64,000 nt of DNA from RYN-230 sp963768945. GTDB lineage: Bacteria; Actinomycetota; Actinomycetes; Streptosporangiales; Streptosporangiaceae. The stretch covers positions 248,001 to 312,000 of the forward strand of contig CAVYJW010000008.1 in the NCBI GenBank assembly GCA_963768945.1. Direction: 5' to 3'. Numbering within the stretch: the stretch's first letter is position 1; each line of letters opens with the position of its first letter. The translations under genes were made by a program, and so were the position numbers. The notes under the pieces are model-generated. The model was not told the origin of the DNA. It saw only the letters and a list, made by a program, of their open reading frames with translations, and did not search any database. Of this stretch, positions 17,266-26,139 are shown piece by piece.

Positions 17266-18346
17266 TCAGACACCCTCGTCGAGCAGCCGGTGGGCCCGCT
17301 GGATGATCAACGGGACCGCCGGGCCCTCCTTCTCGAAGCCCTCACCCACCGTCTTGTTCTGCAGGAACCTGGCGTGGATGCCCTCGAGCACCACGGCAAG
17401 CTTGAAGCAGCCGAAGGCCATGTAATACCCCACCCCGCTGACGTCCCGCCCCGTCGCCGCTGCGTAGCGGTCCGCGATCTGCGCCCGGGTGAGGAACCCC
17501 GGGCCGGACGTGACCTCGGAGGCCACGGCCAGGTCCAGGATGTCGTCGTCACCCGGCTCCGTCCAGTACACAAGGGCCAGCCCAAGGTCGGCCAGCGGGT
17601 CGCCCAGGGTGGACATCTCCCAGTCCAGGACGGCCGCGATGGCCGGCCGGGCGGTGTCACCGGCGCCCAGCGCGACCAGCGTGTTGTCCAGCCGGTAGTC
17701 CCCGTGCACCAGGGTGCCGGCCGAGGGCGGGAGCGCGGACCGGCCGGGCAGGCCATCGGCTAGCCGCTGGGTGAGTTCGTTGTACCCGGGCACCTCCCGG
17801 GTGACGGACAGCTCCCACTGCCGCTGCCAGCGAGCCAGCTGCCGTTCCATGTAGCCCTCAGGCCAGGCCGAAACTGGCCAGCCCGGTAACGGCCAGATCC
17901 ACCCCGTGGATCGCGGCGAGCATGTCCGTGAAGCCCTCGGACAGCTGCCGTGCCTGAGCCGGGGTGAGCCTCGTCCGGTCCTCGGCGGTGCGGAGCACCA
18001 GACCCGGCACGTACGCCATCAGGTAGAACGGCGCCCCGATCAGGTCAGCGTCCTGGCACACGGCCATTGTCACGGGCACCGGGACATCGGTGCCCGCCAG
18101 CGCGCTGAGCACCCGGTACTCCCGGCTCATGTCATGCGCGGTGGGCAGCACATGGCCGAGCGGCGGCCGGCGCAGCACCAGCGGGGCGGCCCCTCCGCCC
18201 GGCTCCAGCAGGTACGTCAGGTTGGACCGGCCCCCCGCGATCAGCCGCACCCGGAGTGGGGCCTCGGTGGCCGTGACGCCGTTCTCGTGCAGCCACCGGC
18301 CGAGCCGCGGGACGTCGTCGATCCCGGGGACATCGTCATCCGCCAC
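17266..18346 (-). pseudogene. Phosphotransferase (APH/ACAD11-like), split by a 1-nt shift
   Basis: The two halves of an aminoglycoside-phosphotransferase-fold protein lie in adjacent frames. The N-terminal half (from GTG 18346, AGGAG upstream) carries LIAGGRSNLTYLLE and APFYLMAYVPG, and stops at 17858 after LASFGLA. The C-terminal half, open from ATG 17850, carries LVHGDYRLDNTLV (catalytic loop), VLDWEMSTLGDPLADLG (metal-binding DxD/W) and FGCFKLAVVLEGIHAR. Removing one base near 17861-17870 restores LASFG-x-PEGYMERQL, the usual family sequence of about 350 residues. Homologues often sit with acyl-CoA dehydrogenases. It may be a true frame-shifted gene or a consensus error. Confidence 0.85.
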
Positions 18347-18475
18347 AGCCCTCACTCCTGTCCCGCGTCGGTGCCCGGGGCCGCCCGCCCGCACTCTGGA
18401 CTATTGGGCTGCCCTGGCGTAGGTACTTAAAGGGAGCCAGATCGGCCAGGGCCTGGACCCCTCGGAAGGATCGTA

Positions 18476-19507
18476 GTGACTGACGCGTGGATGCCGGGTG
18501 CCGAGCGACTCTCAGCGGCTGCTGACGGCGGCCGCCTGAAAGGAGGCGCCCCGCGCGCGGTCTGGCTGGTGCTGCACGCCGACCCCATGAGGGTATCGGC
18601 CCGGACCGCGGCCGAACACCTCATCGAACTTGGCCGCCCCTCCCATCTGGTGTGGAATCCGCTTTCGGGTGAGGTGGCGCAGCTCATTCCGGCGGTCCGG
18701 GCCGGGCGGGCACTCGGCTGGGCGGACGGACCGCGATGGGGCTCACGGTCAGCGGGCCTGGGCTGGGGTCCGGGCCCCGGGGCGGGGCAGCCGGGCTGGA
18801 GTACCGGCTGCGGCTGGGCGCAGGCCCCGGATCCCGCCCCGGGATCAAGGGCGCGCCACCCTGACTGGGCCGGGGACCGCGACTGGAAACAGCAGGACGA
18901 CTGGACGCGCGGCCGCGAGTGGGCGCAGGAGCCGGATTGGGCCGATGACCCCGACTGGACGCGGGACACCAGCTGGACTCATGGGGCGGACTGGACGCAG
19001 GGCATCGGCTGGACGCACGGCCGTGGCCAGCGGCAGACGGCCGCGACGGCGGGCCCGTCCCCTGGAGAGCCCACCACGCCCCCCGCCCGGGACGGTCTCG
19101 CCGGGGTCAACAACGAGGGCCGGCTGTGCGTGCAGATCGGCGTGATCGGTCACCCGTGGGCGCCGTTCACCGACGGACCTGTCGTGCGCGCGGGTGAGAT
19201 CGTCAGCTGGCTCGACTCGTGGCACGTGGCCCATGGCTGGCCCGCGGGGCGGCCCGCGCCCTTCCCGGGCTCGGGCCGGCCCGGGTGCCAGCGCCGCCGC
19301 AACTGGGCCCGGGGCGGCCATTTCGGCGCCTCCCAGGTGCCCGGGTGCAGCGGGGCCGGACCGGGAGCCATCGATATCGAAGAGCTGACCGGCCCGCCCG
19401 GCGGTCAGCGCCGCGCCCCGGCGCCCCGCGCACCGGGCACCCCGGCCAGGATCCCCGCGATGACCTGGCAGCCCCGGCTGACGGCAGCCAGGTCGGCCGC
19501 GCCGTAG
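18476..19507 (+). CDS. Amidase-like hypothetical protein with tryptophan hexapeptide repeats
   Basis: This is a 343-residue protein. Its first 90 residues (VWLVLHADPM, SHLVWNPLSGEVAQLIPAVRAG) and residues about 205-245 (NNEGRLCVQIGVIGHPWAPFTDG) resemble actinomycete proteins distantly related to N-acetylmuramoyl-L-alanine amidases. Between them is an insertion of nine hexapeptides of the pattern xDWTxx. If amidase-related, the fold is interrupted by the repeat, and the usual zinc ligands are not obvious. The GTG start at 18476 has GGAAGGA upstream. The C-terminal 100 residues are low complexity, and the last 103 bases overlap the convergent MocR gene, so the true end may be earlier. Confidence 0.6.
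   Translation: MTDAWMPGAERLSAAADGGRLKGGAPRAVWLVLHADPMRVSARTAAEHLIELGRPSHLVWNPLSGEVAQLIPAVRAGRALGWADGPRWGSRSAGLGWGPGPGAGQPGWSTGCGWAQAPDPAPGSRARHPDWAGDRDWKQQDDWTRGREWAQEPDWADDPDWTRDTSWTHGADWTQGIGWTHGRGQRQTAATAGPSPGEPTTPPARDGLAGVNNEGRLCVQIGVIGHPWAPFTDGPVVRAGEIVSWLDSWHVAHGWPAGRPAPFPGSGRPGCQRRRNWARGGHFGASQVPGCSGAGPGAIDIEELTGPPGGQRRAPAPRAPGTPARIPAMTWQPRLTAARSAAP
18860..19021 (+). repeat. 18-bp in-frame repeat encoding nine xDWTxx units
   Basis: Nine consecutive hexapeptides (PDWAGD, RDWKQQ, DDWTRG, REWAQE, PDWADD, PDWTRD, TSWTHG, ADWTQG, IGWTHG) are encoded by an 18-bp period. The Trp is invariant in all nine; the preceding position is mostly acidic. The DNA copies have diverged while Trp is kept, which suggests selection on the protein. 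Confidence 0.85.
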
Positions 19508-20934
19508 CCGAGCACCAGCCCGTCGAGGGCGGGCGGCCCGGCGAAATAGCGGTCCAGCGTGGCCACCTCGACGCCGCGTTCCGAGGCGGCCGCGGCGACC
19601 GCGGCGGCCGAGCCGGGCGGTAGCTCCAGGACCATGTGCATCCCGGCGGTGTCGCCGGTGAGCCCGCTGAGGGCCGCCACCATGACCGCGCGGCGCCGGG
19701 CGTACTCGTGGCGCATCCGCCGCACATGCCGCTCCAGCTCCCCGCTGGCCAGCAACTCCGTCACCGCGTGCTGGACCGCCCCGGACACGCGCTCGCCGAG
19801 TTCCGCCGCGGCCGCGGTGAGCACCGGGATGAGGTCCCGCCGGGCGACCAGCCAGCCCGCGCCGAGCGCCGGGGTGAGCGTCTTGCTGGTGGTGCCGAGG
19901 TAGATGACGAGGTCCGGGTCGAGGCCGAACAGGGTGGGCAGGGGCGCGACGTCGTAGCGGAACTCGCCGTCGTAGTCGTCCTCGACGATGAGCGCCCCGG
20001 TGGCCCGGGCCCAGGCGGCCAGCGCCTGGCGGCGCGGGACCGGCAGGCGGCCGCCCAGCGGGTACTGGTGCGCGGGCGTGGTGTAGACGAGCCGCAGGCC
20101 GTCCGGGAGCTCGTTCACCACCAGGCCGTCCCGGTCCACCCGGCACGGCACCAGCCGTGCGCCGCGGGAGGCGAACACCGCCCGGGCCGCCTGGTAGCCG
20201 GGCTCCTCGACGCCGACCCGGTCACCCGGCCGGAGCAGGGCGGCGGCGACGAGGCCGAGACCGGCCGAAACGCCGCGGGTGACCAGGATCTGGTCCGCGG
20301 TGGTGCAGACGCCGCGGCTGCGCCGCAGGTAACCGGTGAGGGCCTCGCGCAGCGCCCCGCGGCCGCGGGGATCGGGCTGGGCGGGGACCGGCTCGGTGCC
20401 CGCGTGACGCCAGGCCCGGCGCCACGCCGCCTGGTCGATGCCGGCCTGCCACGGGATGCCAGGGCACAGGTTCACCGCGGGCGCCGGGCCCGGCTGGATC
20501 CACGGGGCCTGCGGCGGGGCCGCAGTGGCCGTGGCGGCCGGAAGCGGCCCGGCTGCGCCCTGCGCCACGTAGGTCCCGGAGCCGTGCCGTCCCTCCAGCC
20601 AGCCTTCCGCGAACAGCTGCGTGTAGGCCACGGTCACCACGGTCCGGCTGACGCCCAGGGTGGCGGCCAGCGCGCGGGTGGACGGCAGCCGCTCGCCGGC
20701 GGCCAGCCGGCCGCCGACCAGGGCATCACGCAGCTGGGCTGCGAGCTGGCCGGTGAGCGGCAGCAGGGCGTCCCGGTCCGCGGCCACGGCCAGCTCCACG
20801 GCCAGCCGCAGGGGCGCCTGCCGCGGGGACGCCTGCCGCGGGGACGCCTGCCGCGGGGACGCCTGCCGCGGGGAGGCCTGCCGCGACGATGCCTGCCGCG
20901 GGGCTCGCACCGGTCCCCGGGAGAAAGTGGTCAT
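19405..20934 (-). CDS. MocR-type regulator (GntR HTH + aminotransferase domain)
   Basis: This regulator of about 509 residues has an N-terminal GntR winged helix (LRDALVGGRLAAGERLPSTR, LGVSRTVVTVAYTQL) and a fold-type-I aminotransferase domain. The PLP lysine is in TTSKTLTPALGAGW, and DDYDGEFRYD and GIPWQAG are present. MocR/PdxR proteins sense pyridoxal phosphate and control B6 or amino-acid genes. I chose the ATG at 20934, with GGAAG six bases upstream, over a TTG at 20964. Before the HTH lies a run of RQASP repeats. It is divergent from the PNPOx-like gene, the classic target arrangement. Confidence 0.9.
   Translation of the reverse strand: MTTFSRGPVRAPRQASSRQASPRQASPRQASPRQASPRQAPLRLAVELAVAADRDALLPLTGQLAAQLRDALVGGRLAAGERLPSTRALAATLGVSRTVVTVAYTQLFAEGWLEGRHGSGTYVAQGAAGPLPAATATAAPPQAPWIQPGPAPAVNLCPGIPWQAGIDQAAWRRAWRHAGTEPVPAQPDPRGRGALREALTGYLRRSRGVCTTADQILVTRGVSAGLGLVAAALLRPGDRVGVEEPGYQAARAVFASRGARLVPCRVDRDGLVVNELPDGLRLVYTTPAHQYPLGGRLPVPRRQALAAWARATGALIVEDDYDGEFRYDVAPLPTLFGLDPDLVIYLGTTSKTLTPALGAGWLVARRDLIPVLTAAAAELGERVSGAVQHAVTELLASGELERHVRRMRHEYARRRAVMVAALSGLTGDTAGMHMVLELPPGSAAAVAAAASERGVEVATLDRYFAGPPALDGLVLGYGAADLAAVSRGCQVIAGILAGVPGARGAGARR
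20816..20905. repeat. 15-bp minisatellite (RQASP repeats in MocR N-terminus)
   Basis: Six copies of GCCTGCCGCGGGGAC (three perfect, three with 1-3 changes) encode, on the minus strand, repeated RQASP just before the DNA-binding domain. Confidence 0.92.
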
Positions 20935-20994
20935 CAGATCTTCCGGTGAAGTGGCTACGGTCAACGGTCCACTTCCTCGGTACGGTAGTCCATC
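20935..20994. promoter_or_regulatory. Divergent MocR / PNPOx-like promoter region
   Basis: This 60-bp gap contains direct repeats: CTACGGTCAACGGTCC at about 20955-20970 and GGTACGGTAGTCC at 20979-20991. Direct repeats of this kind are how MocR/PdxR dimers usually bind. TACGGT/GGTAGT lies about 10 bases before the ATG of the oxidase-like gene, so that transcript may be almost leaderless. Confidence 0.45.
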
Positions 20995-21738
20995 ATGAGC
21001 ACTGAGACCCCGCTATCCACCGCGGGCCCGTCCGCCCCGGACTTGTCGAGCACGGGGCGGACCACCCTGCACCGGCACAAGGAGCGCGGCCGGACCGACC
21101 GCGAGGACCTCTACGCGGTGCTCGACGCGGGCCTGATCTGCCACCTGGGCGTGACCATCGACGGCGTCCCGGTCGTGCTGCCGACCGCGTACGGCCGCGA
21201 GGGCGACCGGCTGTACCTGCACGGCTCGTCCGGTAACCGGAGCCTGCTGGCCGCCGACGGCCACGAGGTCTGCGTCACAGTCACCCACCTCGACGGGATC
21301 GTCTGCGCCCGGGCGGTTTTCAGCCACTCGATGAACTACCGCTGCGCGGTGGTCTTCGGGACGGCCAGGCTGGTCCGGGACGACGACGAGCGGATGAACG
21401 CCCTGCGGGTCATCACTGAGCAGCTGGTGCCGGGCCGGTGGGCGGCCGCGCGGCCGCCGTCCCGCAAGGAAATGGCCGCCACCGCGGTCCTCGAGGTCCC
21501 GCTCACCGAGGCGTCGGTCAAGGTGCGCACCGGGCCCCCTGGTGACGACCCGGAGGACTACGGGCTGGACGTCTGGGCGGGGGTCCTGCCTGCGGTGCTC
21601 ACGTTCGGTGAGCAGCAGCCCGACCCCACGCTGGCCCCGGGTATCGGCGTCCCCGAGCACATCCGGGCGCTGGCAGGCCGCCCCCACGGCGCTGACCTGG
21701 TGGGGGACGTGGGCGAGGGACCCTCCCCGAGGCTCTAG
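20995..21738 (+). CDS. Pyridoxamine 5'-phosphate oxidase-like flavin-binding protein
   Basis: This 247-residue protein of the FMN-binding split-barrel (PNPOx-like) class starts at about residue 35 with DREDLYAVLDAGLICHLGV. It includes PVVLPTAYGREGDRLYLHGS and MNYRCAVVFGTARLV. Members reduce or oxidise small molecules with FMN or F420; the closest well-known type is the COG3467 nitroimidazole-resistance-like group. Its divergent MocR neighbour suggests a link to B6 or amine metabolism. It ends 9 bp before orn. Confidence 0.85.
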   Translation: MSTETPLSTAGPSAPDLSSTGRTTLHRHKERGRTDREDLYAVLDAGLICHLGVTIDGVPVVLPTAYGREGDRLYLHGSSGNRSLLAADGHEVCVTVTHLDGIVCARAVFSHSMNYRCAVVFGTARLVRDDDERMNALRVITEQLVPGRWAAARPPSRKEMAATAVLEVPLTEASVKVRTGPPGDDPEDYGLDVWAGVLPAVLTFGEQQPDPTLAPGIGVPEHIRALAGRPHGADLVGDVGEGPSPRL

Positions 21739-21747
21739 TCTTGGGGG

Positions 21748-22410
21748 ATGACTGACCGGCTCGTCTGGATCGACTGCGAGATGACCGGGCTTGACCTTGC
21801 CCGCGACGCCCTTATCGAAATCGCCTGCCTGGTTACGGACGGTAACCTAACGGTGCTCGATGAAGGGGTGGATCTCGTGATCAAGCCTCCAGCCGACACG
21901 GTGGACGGGATGCTGCCCGTCGTCCGCGACATGCACACGACCTCGGGCCTGATCGATGAGCTGGCCTCCGGGGTCACCCTGGCCGAGGCCCAGGAGCAGG
22001 TGCTGCGCTACGTGCGCAGCCACATCCCGGACGCGCGGAAGGTGCCGCTATGCGGCAACTCCATCGCCACCGACCGCGCCTTCCTGGCCCGAGACATGCC
22101 CGAACTGGACGCCTTCCTGCACTACCGCATGGTGGACGTGTCGAGCATCAAGGAGCTGGCCCGGCGCTGGTACCCGCGGGCTTACTTCGCCAGCCCGCCC
22201 AAGCATGGCGGGCACCGGGCGCTGGCCGACATCAGGGAGAGCATCCAGGAGCTCCGCTACTACCGTGAAGCGATCTTCGTCCCGCTGCCGGGCCCGGACT
22301 CGGCCACCGCGCGCGAGATCGCCGGCCGCTACGGCGTCGCCGCGGCCGTCCGCGCCGCCCCCGTCGGGGGCGGCGCGGACGGCCCGGACGCCGGGTCCGC
22401 GGGTGGATAG
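21748..22410 (+). CDS. orn: Oligoribonuclease
   Basis: This 220-residue DEDDh exonuclease degrades 2-5-nt RNAs and, in many bacteria, linear di-nucleotides such as pGpG from cyclic di-GMP turnover. The catalytic residues are visible: the D and E of WIDCEMTGLD, the D of NSIATDRAFL, and the H and D of HGGHRALADIRESI. Length is normal apart from about 25 extra Gly/Ala residues at the end. The start is the ATG at 21748, nine bases after the previous stop. It is upstream of tRNA-His, as often seen in streptomycetes and relatives. Confidence 0.97.
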   Translation: MTDRLVWIDCEMTGLDLARDALIEIACLVTDGNLTVLDEGVDLVIKPPADTVDGMLPVVRDMHTTSGLIDELASGVTLAEAQEQVLRYVRSHIPDARKVPLCGNSIATDRAFLARDMPELDAFLHYRMVDVSSIKELARRWYPRAYFASPPKHGGHRALADIRESIQELRYYREAIFVPLPGPDSATAREIAGRYGVAAAVRAAPVGGGADGPDAGSAGG

Positions 22411-22472
22411 TCCGGTATCCGGTTCAGAGTTCTACCCCGGCGCCGCTATGCTGCATGCAGCCGTCGGCGATG

Positions 22473-22549
22473 GTGGGCGTAGCTCAGTTGGTTAGAGCGC
22501 CAGGTTGTGGTCCTGGATGTCGTGGGTTCGAATCCCATCGCTCACCCCA
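22473..22549 (+). tRNA. tRNA-His (GTG)
   Basis: A complete cloverleaf. The acceptor GTGGGCG pairs with CGCTCAC, followed by D arm GCTC/GAGC, anticodon arm CCAGG-TTGTGGT-CCTGG with anticodon GTG, and T arm GTGGG-TTCGAAT-CCCAT. Discriminator C and an encoded CCA are present. A G at 22472 can serve as the His-specific G-1. Confidence 0.97.
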
Positions 22550-22563
22550 GGGAAGCAGCAGGT

Positions 22564-22599
22564 CAGAAGGTCCGGCCGGAAGAGCGGCCGGACCTTCTG
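22564..22599 (+). terminator. Strong terminator after tRNA-His
   Basis: A perfect stem of about 15 bp, CAGAAGGTCCGGCCG paired with CGGCCGGACCTTCTG, has a 6-base loop GAAGAG and lies 15 bp after the tRNA end. No U-run follows, which is common for high-GC actinomycete terminators. Confidence 0.85.
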
Positions 22600-22725
22600 G
22601 CTTCCCGGTGACCGCAAAAATTCCCAGGTTTCTGGCCTTCCCCCGTCCCCGGTGGACTTCGACCCCAGATCGGGCAAGAGTTCAGGTAGCGCGGGAACGG
22701 CCGAAGCGGTGAAGGAGGCGCGGTC

Positions 22726-23622
22726 GTGGTTACCGTGCCCGGCCCGGCACAGTGTGCGCACCCGCTGCGGCGCACCGGACCTGGGAGGTTCCCCATGCCG
22801 TCCCTGAGCGGCCTGCTCTGCCAGTGGCGGGACGACCTGGCCGGCTGGGCCATTCCCGAGCCCATCACCTCCGCCGTGACCGAGTCACCCTGGGTGCTGC
22901 CCCGGGATGTGTTCGCCCGCCGCGCGGACCGCCTGCGCCAGGCGCCGGCCGGGCCCTCCTACGACCGGGAGCGGGCCGTGCTCGATCCGCCGGGGAGCGT
23001 GCTCGACGTGGGCGCCGGGGCGGGCGCGGCCTGCCTCCCGCTGGCCAGCCGGACCACCGCACTGACCGCGGTGGACACCGACGACCAGATGCTGGCCCGG
23101 CTGGCCGAGCGGGCCCGCGCGGCCGGCCTGAAGCCCGGGCTGCTGGCTGGCCGCTGGCCGGACGTGGCCGATCAGGCCGCGCCCGCCGACCTCGTCACCT
23201 GTCACAACGTGCTGTACAACGTGCCGGACCTCCTCCCGTTCGTCGAGGCGCTGACCCGGCACGCGCGCCGGCAGGTGGTCGTGGAACTCACCGCCGAGCA
23301 TCCGCTGATTTCCCTCAACCCGTTGTGGCTGCTCTTCCATGATCTGGAGCGGCCGGAAGGCCCAACGGCCACCGACGTCCTCGCGATCCTGGACGCGATG
23401 GGCCTGCGGGCAGGGCACACTAAATGGAATCGTCCGGCTCAGGCCGATTACGCGACAGGGAGTGAGCTGGTGGAGACCACCAGGCGCCGGCTTTGCCTGC
23501 CACCCGAGCGCGCCAGCGACGTGGAAGCGGCGCTCCGCGAGGCGGGGCACCTCGACGCGCCCCCCGACCTCGGCACTTCCGGGCGGTCAGTGGTGACGAT
23601 CTGGTGGGAGGGTTCCGCGTGA
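22726..23622 (+). CDS. SAM-dependent methyltransferase
   Basis: This class-I methyltransferase of about 298 residues has motif I VLDVGAGAGAACLPLA (residues about 89-104), motif II acidic end TAVDTDDQM, and a motif IV region DLVTCHNVLYNVPD. The substrate cannot be predicted. GTG 22726 has an excellent ribosome site (GAAGGAGG, spacing 7). An internal ATG at 22795 with GGGAGGT is an alternative that removes 23 residues without known motif. The stop overlaps the GTG of the LCP gene by 4 bp. Confidence 0.85.
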   Translation: MVTVPGPAQCAHPLRRTGPGRFPMPSLSGLLCQWRDDLAGWAIPEPITSAVTESPWVLPRDVFARRADRLRQAPAGPSYDRERAVLDPPGSVLDVGAGAGAACLPLASRTTALTAVDTDDQMLARLAERARAAGLKPGLLAGRWPDVADQAAPADLVTCHNVLYNVPDLLPFVEALTRHARRQVVVELTAEHPLISLNPLWLLFHDLERPEGPTATDVLAILDAMGLRAGHTKWNRPAQADYATGSELVETTRRRLCLPPERASDVEAALREAGHLDAPPDLGTSGRSVVTIWWEGSA

Positions 23623-24904
23623 GCGACGCGCCTGACGACTGGTTCCGCGATCCCGCGCCGCGATCATCCGGGCGGGCCGGCCGCGGCTACCCGGGCGCCG
23701 CTGAGCCAGGCGACAGCCGGCCCGGCGGCGGGAACCGGGGCTCGGTATGGGAGTCCGGTGGCCAGCACCCCGGCGGGTCCGGCTACCGCGGTCCCGGTGC
23801 CTGGCCCGAGCAGCCCCCGCTGCGCGGCGGACGCGGCGGGCGCCCCGCGCCGCAGTACCAGGGCAGCCGGCCGCCGGGATCACGCGGGGCCACCTCCGGC
23901 CGGGGCTCCCCGGGCCGGGGATCTTCCGGCCGGGCCGGCGGTGGCTGCGCCCGCGCCGCATCCTGGCCATCATCGCCCTGGTCGTCGTGGTCCTGCTGGT
24001 GCTGAGCGGGGTCACGTACTTCTACCTGAACTCCAAGCTGACCCGGTCCAACGTGCTCGTCAACTACGCGGGCCGGCCGACCGCCTCGGCCGGGACGAAC
24101 TGGCTCATCACGGGGTCGGACAGCCGCCAGGGGCTGACCGTCACGCAGGAGCACCAGCTGGCCACCGGGGTGGGCATCGGCGGGCACCGCTCGGACACGG
24201 TCATGATCTTGCACGTCCCGTCCAACGGCGGCCCGTCCGTGCTGGTCAGCCTGCCCCGCGACTCTTATGTGGACATTCCGGGGTTCGGCATGAACAAGCT
24301 GAACGCCGCCTACTCCTTCGGCGGCCCCAAGCTGCTGGCCCAGACCGTGCAGAACGCTACCGGGCTGAAGATCAACCACTACATGGGGATCGGGTTCGGC
24401 GGCCTGGTCAACGTGGTGAACGCGGTGGGCGGGGTGCGCATGTGCATCCCGCAGAACCTCAACGACCCGGCGTCCGGCCTGCACCTGAAGAAGGGCTGCC
24501 AGAACCTCGACGGGGCGCAGGCCCTGGGCTTCGTCCGGACCCGGCACCTGTTCGCCACCCAGGACCTGCAGCGGGAGCAGGACCAGCGGGTGTTCATCAA
24601 GGCACTGCTGACCAAGATGACCAGTGCCGGCACGCTGGCCAACCCGTTCGCGTCGTTCCCGGCCGCCAACGGCGCCGTCAGCTCACTCACCGTGGACCAG
24701 GGCACCCAGCTCTACCAGCTGGTCCAGGTCGCGTTCGCGCTGCGCCACCCGGAGACCACCACGGTGCCCATCGCCAGCACGCCGCTCCTGGCCGTCGGCG
24801 ACGTCGTGATCTGGAACAGGGCGGAGGCGCTGCGCCTGTTCGACGCGATGAAGAACGACCAGCCCGTGCCCAAGAGCCTGATCACCGGCTCGAAGGTGGG
24901 CTGA
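23619..24904 (+). pseudogene. LytR-CpsA-Psr cell-wall glycopolymer transferase, N-terminal frame break
   Basis: LCP proteins attach teichoic acid- or arabinogalactan-type polymers to peptidoglycan on the outer face of the membrane. The conserved part is intact: membrane helix ILAIIALVVVVLLVLSGV, TGSDSRQG, HRSDTVMILHV, SLPRDSYVDIPG, NKLNAAYSFGG and FVRTRH. A natural start at GTG 23619 (coupled to the methyltransferase, starting SDAPDDWFRDPAP) leads into a Gly/Pro/Arg-rich cytoplasmic segment, but this frame runs out at 24005. The LCP frame is open only from ATG 23747 and reads Arg-rich shadow-like residues before the helix. A 1-nt change around 23930-23960 would join them. If the ATG at 23747 is used, an active protein may still be made. 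Confidence 0.8.
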
Positions 24905-25040
24905 CCGGCCGCGCGGCTAAGGACACCGGCGCGGGCAATCGTGTGCAAGTTGTGCCACGAAGGCCTCTTGCGCTCAGCGTGGCGACCTTCATACCATGCG
25001 TCGCATCCTGTACCGCTGGTAGCGTGGCCCGGAGGTTCGA

Positions 25041-25268
25041 TTGAGGACCGTCAGCATCCCCAGCATGGCCCGCCCGCTTGGCCTGTCCCTGCGCGAAGCC
25101 GAGATCATGACCCTCATCGCCGAGGGTCATTCCAACCGCGAGATCGCGGCCCAGCTGGTGCTTGCCGAGAAGACCGTGAAGAACCACGTGAACCGCATCT
25201 ACGCCAAGCTCGGCGCCCAGTCCCGCGCGGCGGCCATCACCCGCTGGGGCGACCGGGACGCGAGCTGA
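25041..25268 (+). CDS. Stand-alone LuxR-type HTH protein
   Basis: This 75-residue protein is almost entirely a LuxR/GerE DNA-binding domain (LSLREAEIMTLIAEGHSNREI, EKTVKNHVNRIYAKLGAQSR). No receiver or sensor domain is attached. The TTG start at 25041 has GGAGG upstream. Such mini-regulators are common in actinomycetes, and targets are unknown. Confidence 0.85.
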   Translation: MRTVSIPSMARPLGLSLREAEIMTLIAEGHSNREIAAQLVLAEKTVKNHVNRIYAKLGAQSRAAAITRWGDRDAS

Positions 25269-25304
25269 GCGGCGGCCCGTAGGACGGCCACCGGATGAGC
25301 GGCA

Positions 25305-25325
25305 CGGCCGGCCGCAGGCCGGCCG
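25305..25325. terminator. Hairpin after LuxR-type gene
   Basis: Perfect 8-bp stem CGGCCGGC / GCCGGCCG with loop CGCAG, 36 bp after the LuxR-type stop and 72 bp before the response regulator. Confidence 0.55.
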
Positions 25326-25397
25326 CCGAAGCACAGCGCCTGATCATCAGGCCAGACCCAGGCGGCCTTCAGGAAATACTCAGGTTCAAGCCGGAAG

Positions 25398-26129
25398 ATG
25401 CAGGCCATGACCATGCCGTCAACTAATGGGCGGACCCAGCCGGGGGCCAGGCTTCTCGTTGTCGAGGACGAGCCCAACATCCTTGAGCTGCTGTCCGCCA
25501 GCCTCCGCTACGCCGGGTTCGATGTACTCACCGCGACCGGCGGTTCCGAGGCGGTCCAGGCCGCGCAGCGGCACCGGCCCGACCTCATCGTGCTCGACGT
25601 CATGCTGCCCGACATGGATGGCTTCGACGTGGTCCGGCGCCTGCGCGGCGGAGGGGCCCGCATCCCGGTGGTCTTCCTGACCGCCCGGGACGCCATGGAG
25701 GACAAGGTCCGCGGCCTCACCCTGGGCGGGGACGATTACGTCACCAAGCCGTTTAGCCTGGAAGAGGTCATCGCGCGGATCCGCGCGGTGCTCCGCCGGA
25801 CCCATGGGGACGGGGCCGAGCCCACCCCCCGGCTGAAGTTCGCCGACCTGGAACTGGACGAGGAGAGTCACGAGGTGTGGCGGGCCGGGCAGCACGTCCA
25901 GCTCTCCCCCACCGAGTTCAAGCTGCTGCGCTACTTCATGAGCAACGCCAACCGGGTGCTATCGAAGATGCAGATTCTCGATCACGTATGGGACTACGAC
26001 TTCCGGGGCGACACCGGGATCGTGGAGTCGTACGTGTCCGTGCTGCGCCGCAAGGTCAACACCACCGAGCCCCGGCTCATCCACACGCTGCGCGGGGTCG
26101 GGTACGTGCTGCGGCTGCCCTCTTCCTAG
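25398..26129 (+). CDS. OmpR-family response regulator
   Basis: This regulator of about 243 residues has a receiver domain (VEDEPNILELL; phospho-acceptor Asp in LIVLDVMLPDMDGFDVV; VVFLTARD; the conserved Lys in DYVTKPFS) and a winged-helix output domain (LSPTEFKLLRYFM, ESYVSVLRRKVN, LRGVGYVLR). It resembles the PrrA/TcrA-type regulators of actinomycetes. ATGs at 25398, 25407 and 25413 are possible; the second has GGAAG at a good distance. It is paired with the sensor kinase 10 bp downstream. Confidence 0.95.
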   Translation: MQAMTMPSTNGRTQPGARLLVVEDEPNILELLSASLRYAGFDVLTATGGSEAVQAAQRHRPDLIVLDVMLPDMDGFDVVRRLRGGGARIPVVFLTARDAMEDKVRGLTLGGDDYVTKPFSLEEVIARIRAVLRRTHGDGAEPTPRLKFADLELDEESHEVWRAGQHVQLSPTEFKLLRYFMSNANRVLSKMQILDHVWDYDFRGDTGIVESYVSVLRRKVNTTEPRLIHTLRGVGYVLRLPSS

Positions 26130-26139
26130 CTCGTTGGCA

